The translations under genes were made by a program, and so were the position numbers. Under the pieces are notes generated by a model. It did not search any database, was not told the origin of the DNA, and saw nothing but the letters and a program-made list of their open reading frames with translations. A DNA stretch of 64,000 bases from Ambrosia x helenae. Taxonomy: Eukaryota > Streptophyta > Magnoliopsida > Asterales > Asteraceae. Location: the NCBI GenBank assembly GCA_030844895.1, contig CM061231.1, positions 30,265,149 to 30,329,148 of the forward strand, read 5' to 3'. Of the stretch, positions 57,793 to 64,000 are shown piece by piece (position 1 is the first letter of the stretch; each line of letters starts with the position of its first letter).

Positions 57793-58390
57793 TTTAGTTA
57801 TCCTGCGATTTTTTTTTATTCATGTCATTAATTTGTCCATTTCTAAGATATTCCCATGACGGTTGACGTGAATCTCCGGTATTGCTCAGGTCCTATCTGT
57901 GCAAAACCGCCACCGTTAGTCTCGTCACGGAGGATTCGGGAGGCGTCTCTATGGAATTCTTTAGCGTGAGTATAAGACTCTCACTTGGAAGGAAGAAAAG
58001 AGTGATTAATTGAAAGAATGAGCAGAGAATTTAGATGTGTGAATGTGTCTTACTAATGTGTGTGAATGCGTATATAAAAATAATCAAGCCTTAAAATAAA
58101 AGGAACTCACTAATTAACTACACATAAGCAACAAACGTACTGATCGCAACGTAGCAGACAAGCAAGACCGAGTATCGACCCCTAAAACACGAATGCAACT
58201 CTAGATCACATTTTGGGGGGGGGGGGGGGGGGGGGGGTTAAAATAATTAATAATAAGAAACAATTTATTTGATAGTGGTAGTGGTACTAGTTTGCGTGGT
58301 AGTAGTCATAGTAACGGTGGTAGCGATGTTAGTCATAGTAGCAACAACAGTAAATTAATTTAAATACATTACTAGTCTTTTCAATATGTT
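57793..58390. other. Gene-free interval with poly-G tract
   Basis: No gene. A T-rich run at 57809-57815, unclassified DNA, and a G23 homopolymer at 58215-58237 followed by AT-rich and GTAGT-repeat DNA (58276-58330). Confidence 0.55.
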
Positions 58391-59643
58391 TTAGAGCATG
58401 TTCGGGATTGAGTTTATAAATAATTTATTGACTTGTTCGCATTTTCAAAAAACCAGTAAGTCGATAAGTTGTTTGGTTTTGATAAATTCATTTTTATTTT
58501 GACTTTTTGGCATGAGTTAAAAAGTTATTTTTTAAAAGCCTTAAAATCTGACATTTTAAACTACTTTTGACTAGGGTTATAAACAAGCCAAACGTTCGGC
58601 AAACGGTTCATGAATTGTTCGGCGAAAAGATCGTTTGTGTTCGTTCGTTTAATAAATGAACGAACACAAACAAAACATTCTGTTCGTTTAGTTAAACAAA
58701 CAAACATGAACAAAGGTCGCGTTCGTTCGTTTATGTCCGTGAACGTTTGGTAACGTGCTCGTTTATGTTTGTTTGTGTTTGATAGTTCATTAGGATTTCT
58801 AAATTTTTATTTTTAATTTAAGTACTTTAAATTTCTCATTATAGATTATTTAATATATATTAGTGTATCACATAATAATATTAATTCACCTATTTTGATT
58901 AAATATTATTTTGGGTAGATTAAATAAGGTTTTCAAGTTAAATAGGATAATTTTATATTTTTATATTTTCATGAGACATTATGTTATGGTAATTATGTGA
59001 GTAAGATTATATCAAGTATTTTTGGGTAATTGGGTTAGCATATTTTGGTGACGATGTATGTGATATAAATGATAATTTTACCCCGAAATTTAATATGTGT
59101 TAGCTTGTCCCCGGTTTTGTTCATGAATGCTTGTCTGTGTTGGTTTACATTCATTTGTGTTTGTTTGTTTTCGTTTTTTACCGATACCTAAATTTAACAA
59201 ATAAACACAAAAGAACACGAACTGAAAATCTCGTTTGATAAGTGTTTATGAACAGTTCATGAACACATTATTTCCTTAACAAACAAACACAAACACAAAA
59301 TCTCGTTCGGTAAGTGTTCGTGAACAGTTCATGAACACATGATTTTCTTAACAAACAAACATGAACAAAGCCTTGTTCGTGTTGATTTGATTCGTTTACA
59401 ACCCTACTTTTGACTTTTTGAATATAAAACTACCCAACTAACTACATTTTACTCCTTTTGTTTATTTTACATGAAAAAGTTAAGACAAACACTTTTAAAA
59501 AAATAACTTATTAATTTTTCTCATCACAAAAATTAATCCAAATACTTTTTTAAAAATTACTTTTTAAGAAGTTATAAGTTAATATAACACTTTTCATAGA
59601 AACATATTTGGAGTTAAATAAGCAAATCCCAAACACCCTGTTA
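58391..59643. mobile_element. Second GGGTGTTTGGGATT-type MITE, interrupted by a hAT element
   Basis: Left end GCATGTTCGGGATTGAG and right end CAAATCCCAAACACCCTGTTA are inverted and match the termini of the MITE at 7876-8721, as do interior words TTTATTGACTTGTT and AAGTCGATAAGTTGTTTG. The hAT insertion (58572-59406) occupies most of it. Confidence 0.65.
58572..59406. mobile_element. hAT-type non-autonomous element, 835 bp
   Basis: TIRs TAGGGTTATAAACAAGCC and the inverse of GTTTACAACCCTA; perfect 8-bp target duplication CTTTTGAC (58564-58571 and 59407-59414). The interior is full of GTTCGTTCGTTTA and TGAACAAACAAACA words on opposite arms. Non-coding. The element at 62380-63048 belongs to the same family. 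Confidence 0.87.
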
Positions 59644-60013
59644 CTTCTTGCAATTTGCAAACCAATTAATACTCATCTTTAATTTTGTAACTATCACACA
59701 TGATCTTACTAGACCACGTTCACTATGCCACATGTAGATCAAAAATCAATAACTCTACATATATGTATCGCAGAGTCTTTATTGTACTTGATCAGAGCGA
59801 ATAAAATTGCCATTATGTTGCATACATGTTTGTGTGATAGATACCATACTAATCCTAATTTGTCACATCTAGAAGAATCTTTAGATACCTTAGAAGTTCA
59901 GTAAAGTTGGGCTTGTGGTATCCAAAGACTCGTTCTTTTGAACTAATTGCCTATTCAGAAAAAGATTATGCATGATGTGTTTTAACATGAGGTCCATAAA
60001 TAGTTGGTTGTCA

Positions 60014-61520
60014 GCTGTTCACGAGCCGAGCCGAACCGAACGGACCTCTGCTCATGCTTGGCTCATTTACAAACCGAACCGAGCTGAGCGGCTCGTTTAC
60101 AACCGAGCTGAAAAACGAGCGAGCATTGTTCGAGCGCAATTTTTTCGAGCGAGCGTCGAGCGAGAAACGAGCGAAAAGTAATTTGGACAACCATGAAATT
60201 GGGATGTTATCTTCAATGTTTTCGTTGTCGAGTGACAACTAAGGTGTAACTGTCCAATGAGGACACTAATATTGAGGTCCGAGTGTCCAAGAATGAGGCT
60301 TAGGTTTAGGCAATGAGTATACTACAGAGAACAATTGTCGCTTTGTAACATAAGATGATATCAAACGACGACTAGGGGTAGGGCTGTTCACGAGCCGAGC
60401 CGAACCGAACGGACCTCTGCTCATGCTTGGCTCATTTACAAACCGAACCGAGCTGAGCGGCTCGTTTACAACCGAGCTGAAAAACGAGCGAGCATTGTTC
60501 GAGCGCAATTTTTTCGAGCGAGCGTCGAGCGAGAAACGAGCGAAAAGTAATTTGGACAACCATGAAATTGGGATGTTATCTTCAATGTTTTCGTTGTCGA
60601 GTGACAACTAAGGTGTAACTGTCCAATGAGGACACTAATATTGAGGTCCGAGTGTCCAAGAATGAGGCTTAGGTTTAGGCAATGAGTATACTACAGAGAA
60701 CAATTGTCGCTTTGTAACATAAGATGATATCAAACGACGACTAGGGGTGGACGACTAATAATATAAAGAAGTCAAAGTTGTCATTTTACGACTTAAGGTT
60801 TTACTATTAAACTTAGTATTAAATTTTTATTTGATAAAGCGAACTATTCATATTTTATTTGCATATATTGGGCCAAATGTTATGTATAAATCTGTAAATA
60901 TTACTATGATTTGTGGGTATATATATAATTATATATATAATAAATAAATAATAATTTATTCGAGCCGAACCGAGCCGAGCGGACCTTTGCTCGTGCTTGG
61001 CTCGTTTACAAACCGAACCGAGCCGATCAGCTCATTTACAACCGAGCGGGCAATCGAACGAGCATTTTTCAAGCATTTTCTGAACGAGCGGCGAGCGATC
61101 CACGAGCGACGAGCGATTTGAACAGCCCTAACTAGGGGTGGACGACTAATAACATAAAGAAGTCAAGGTTGTCATTTTACGACTTAAGGTTTTACTATTA
61201 AACTTAGTATTAAATTTTTATTTGATAAAGCGAACTATTCATATTTTATTTGCATATATTGGGCCAAATGTTATGTATAAATCTGTAAATATTACTATAA
61301 ATTTGTGGGTATATATAATTATATATATAATAAATAAATAATAATTTATTCGAGCCGAACCGAGCCGAGCGGACCTTTGCTCGTGCTTGGCTCGTTTACA
61401 AACCGAACAGAGCCGATCAGCTCATTTACAACCGAGCGGGCAATCGAACGAGCATTTTTCGAGCATTTTCTGAACGAGCGACGAGCGATCCACGAGCGAC
61501 GAGCGATTTGAACAGCCCTA
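60014..61520. repeat. Compound tandem array derived from a hAT-like MITE
   Basis: Two copies of a 369-bp unit (60014-60382, 60383-60751), identical by eye over at least 360 bp, are followed by two copies of a ~390-bp unit (60741-61131, 61132-61520) with few differences. Each contains a CGAGCCGAGCC/CGAACGAGC-rich block of a MITE whose ends read TAGGGCTGTTCACGAG and GAACAGCCCTA. ACTAGGGG flanks one such block (60371-60378 and 61131-61138), consistent with an 8-bp hAT site; GTTGTCA flanks the whole array. Frames across the units, including a repeated 60-75 codon one, are repeat by-products. Confidence 0.8.
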
Positions 61521-61629
61521 GTTGTCAATTCCTAAGTGAGAGACTTGTGTCGTGACAAAGCTAATAGAACAAACAAAAGACTATATAAACATCAACTACT
61601 GTGGCTTGAGTACATTGTTCAAGTCATGT

Positions 61630-62213
61630 TTTTCTTTTTTTGAAAATAAACTTTCATTCAACACCAAGGCCGGTCTTCAAAGCGAGGGCCGCCTAACAAA
61701 CAATTACAACATATAAACGGGGAAATACACCAATCTTTCCACTCAATTGTCCTAAACTTGGACCTGTTTTTCAGAAGAAAAAAAAAACGACCTACTCTTG
61801 ATGTTGAAGATAACGAATCTAGGATATATACTTTGACTCCTAAATATCTTATTATTCCTTGTCTCCCAAATGCACCAACAAACGACGAAGAAAACACCCT
61901 GAATAATTCTTTGCTTCCATTTATTCCATCCTATATCTCTACCAACATCGACTAGGTCTCGGACCCCAAATATCAACATTGGATTCAAACCACACCAAGA
62001 ACCTATAGCCACCCAAACTTCCTGTGCAAATCTGCAGTTAGAAAACATAAGTTCTACAGTTTCTATTCCCCAATCGTACATTGCACAATCAAGATTTCCA
62101 GCCATAATATTCCGTTTAGTTAACTCCCACTTTGTAGGAATCCGACCCAAATCAATACGCCAAGCTAATATATTACATTTAAGGGGCACCCAACCGATCC
62201 ATGGAAAAACAAA
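61630..62213 (-). mobile_element. 5'-truncated LINE (L1-type) with 14-bp target duplication
   Basis: Direct repeats TGTTCAAGTCATGT flank it at 61616-61629 and 62214-62227. On the minus strand it enters mid-ORF2 and ends with a 3'UTR and an A-rich tail (T-rich 61629-61640 on the plus strand). Truncation at the 5' end is usual for target-primed reverse transcription. Confidence 0.92.
61752..62207 (-). pseudogene. LINE ORF2 C-terminus (zinc-binding domain after RT)
   Basis: WVPLKCNILAWRIDLGRIPT followed by KWELTKRNI, and later ELMFSNCRFAQEVWVAIGSW and VCWCIWETRNNKIF, the conserved end of plant LINE reverse transcriptases (zf-RVT region). The frame is open to its natural stop at 61752-61754. No RT catalytic core, so not functional alone. 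Confidence 0.88.
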
Positions 62214-62379
62214 TGTTCAAGTCATGTGAACACTTAATAATCGATTAAATGACTATGGAATTTACTTCAACAAGACTGAAATAACACAAATGCAAAGATA
62301 ACTTTGTATATGTCCCTAAAAACTCATATACAATCACATTTACCCAACTTAAAATTTTAAATTATATATGTAATATTAC

Positions 62380-63048
62380 TAGGGTTACGACGCGGCTTGT
62401 TCTGTTATCCTTATGTAATTTACCCTTTTTATATCAATGAAAATCACGAACGGACATGAACAGAGGTCGGGTTCGTTCTTTTATGTTCGGTAATATGTTC
62501 GTTTATGTTTGATAGTTTAATAGGGTTTTTAATTGTTATAATTTGTTTTGATATTCTTTAATTTTTATTAATTTTACCAAAATAAATAAATAATTTACAT
62601 GAGCTAAAAATATGTATGTAAATGGGATCTTATTCGAAAGATATGCATGTTTGTGTTTGTTTCCATTCATGAACACTTCTTTGTGTTCATTTATGTTCAT
62701 GAACACAAACATACAGTGGCGAAGCTTGACCCGAAGGTTCGGGGGGTCGGAAGTCACCGGGGGGTCGGAAGTCACTAGTTTCGGGGGGTCGAAAACCCGT
62801 TTCGGGGGTCGAAACCCTATATTTTCAAAAAAATTTATACGAATACTATATAATCGGAACTTCTGCGCGAAAATCCGGGGGGGTCGGCCGCCCCTCCCCG
62901 CCCTTACTATGCTCCGCCAGTGCAAACATAAGATCTCGTTCGGTAAGTGTTCATGAACTGTTTGTAAACGTATATATTTCCTTAATAAATAAACACGAAC
63001 AAGACATTATCCGTGTTTGTTCGGTTAGTTTGCAGTCTTGCAGCCCTA
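62380..63048. mobile_element. hAT-type element related to 58572-59406
   Basis: Begins TAGGGTTACGACGCGGCTTG and ends GCAGCCCTA. Shares AGGTCGGGTTCGTTC, TTTATGTTTGATAGTTTAAT and TTCGGTAAGTGTTCATGAA wording with the 835-bp element. Interrupted by a smaller MITE (62714-62922). The flanks show no clean 8-bp duplication, so the ends are approximate. Confidence 0.55.
62714..62922. mobile_element. hAT MITE, 209 bp
   Basis: TIRs CAGTGGCGAAGC and GCTCCGCCAGTG (inverse, few mismatches) with a perfect 8-bp target duplication CAAACATA (62706-62713 and 62923-62930). Interior GGGGGGTCGGAAGTCAC repeats. Same family as 45809-45995. Confidence 0.9.
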
Positions 63049-63449
63049 GGCATGGAACCTCAATAGGGATGGGCTGTGGCTAATTCGAGATGGCGAAAGA
63101 TGATTGCTCATGTAGTGTCTACATGGTTCATTTTTTCTTTCATAACTTTTTTTTCTAAATATATGATTTGCAAAATGCGTAGCGAGTCCTATGTCAATCT
63201 TCTGTAAACAAATTTATTTAACATAGTCGACATCTTGTCATGATCACGTGAGCACGTGATCTCCTAATGGTGCAAATTAATCCCTATATCATACTTTAAC
63301 AGATACAAATATACTATTTAATTTATTAAATGCTATTTAATTACTATAAATCTGTAACAATGATGACTTTTTAAAGATTCAGTTTTACTTCAAAAGTTTG
63401 TTTCAAAATTCTGTCAAAACTCAAAAGTATTGTTTTACAAAATAAAATG
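63049..63449. other. Gene-free interval
   Basis: AT-rich sequence; nothing recognised. Confidence 0.5.
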
Positions 63450-63860
63450 GGTAACTTTGTAGAAATGTAACCAATTTTACTAACTGTTTCAATTAAGTCA
63501 CTCAAACTTTTTTTTTGTCTCTCTAAAGTCACTCAACTTTCATTTATTATTCAAATACTATGTAATTATCAGGTTTCCAGGTAAAAGTGATGATGTGTCA
63601 GGTTTTAATATTTTTTTTTTAAAAAAAATTTAACGTGTAAATTATTATTATTATTTTTTTTGAAATCTTCATTTTATAAAACCCACCTAATAAAAATAAT
63701 TTCTACATAAGCATTAAAATGAAAGAAAAAAATAAGGTGACCTGATGACCTGGTAATTACATAGTATTAAAACAATAAATGAAACTTGAATGGAAATTTT
63801 TTTTTTTGAGTGACTTAATTAGAACACCAAGCAAACTTGATTACATGTGTGACATTTCCC
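63450..63860. mobile_element. Fold-back, Mutator-like long-TIR element
   Basis: The left arm (GTAACCAATTTTACT, CAATTAAGTCACTCAAA, CATTTATTATTCAAATAC, TATGTAATTATCAGGT) reappears inverted on the right (ACCTGGTAATTACATA, GTATTAAAACAATAAATG, TTGAGTGACTTAATTAG, GATTACATGTGTGAC). Over 100 bp per arm around a short centre; non-coding. The exact ends and target duplication are unclear. Confidence 0.6.
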
Positions 63861-64000
63861 CAAATAAAATCTTTATACAATCAATTAATCAATTTTAGTA
63901 TTAACATCCAAAAACATATCCTTTTCACAAAATATTCAATGGGTCCTGCTATTATACACCTAAATTTATTTTGCAGATGTTGCATTTATTTAAATTGAAG

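Noticed and set aside
60011..60611. Repeated ~75-113 codon minus-strand frame and its plus-strand partner
   Set aside because: Same DNA duplicated in tandem; open on both strands because of CGAGC-rich repeats; no protein family.

Overview
The window is nuclear DNA of a flowering plant. Host genes have GT-AG introns, the intergenic DNA is AT-rich, and repeats of every major plant class are nested in one another. The best-preserved gene encodes a hydroxycinnamoyl transferase whose sequence reads like the Asteraceae enzymes (artichoke, chicory), so a composite is my best guess; this is inference from one gene, not proof.

Layout. 1-5192: left-truncated Ty3/Gypsy element on the minus strand (start of pol, gag with an apparent in-frame intron, PBS, 2.6-kb LTR). 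5193-17600: gene-free DNA with MITEs, a Helitron inside a Harbinger-type MITE, SINEs, a LINE remnant and an unusual array of short palindromes (16780-16994). 17679-20101: HCT, with a probable 5'UTR intron that carries a SINE. 22477-37248: a four-level nest: a PIF/Harbinger element holds a Ty1/Copia element, which holds a long solo LTR, which holds a 1.3-kb unclassified insertion. 37252-38945: a Harbinger MITE and a long-TIR element. 39297-41369: a two-exon DC1 (C1-like zinc finger) gene followed by a decayed duplicate of its 3' end. 43908-46672: an eight-exon PIG-F gene (GPI-anchor synthesis). 51942-48567: an ASG1-like gene on the minus strand, convergent with PIG-F. 52903-57649: a young Copia element with identical 160-bp LTRs inside an older MITE. 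57655-64000: more MITEs, a tandem array built from a hAT-like MITE, a 5'-truncated LINE and a long-TIR element.

The four host genes are functionally unrelated (phenylpropanoid/lignin metabolism, zinc-finger signalling, GPI anchors, an ASG1-type protein) and do not form a cluster. The most consequential observation is a set of single-base frame breaks, mostly at short homopolymers, in the PIG-F and ASG1 genes and in a Copia element whose LTRs are identical. Together these suggest residual base-calling indels in the assembly rather than decay, which affects how every broken ORF here should be read. The most unusual uncatalogued structures are the arrays of short self-complementary words, which occur in three unrelated non-coding contexts.
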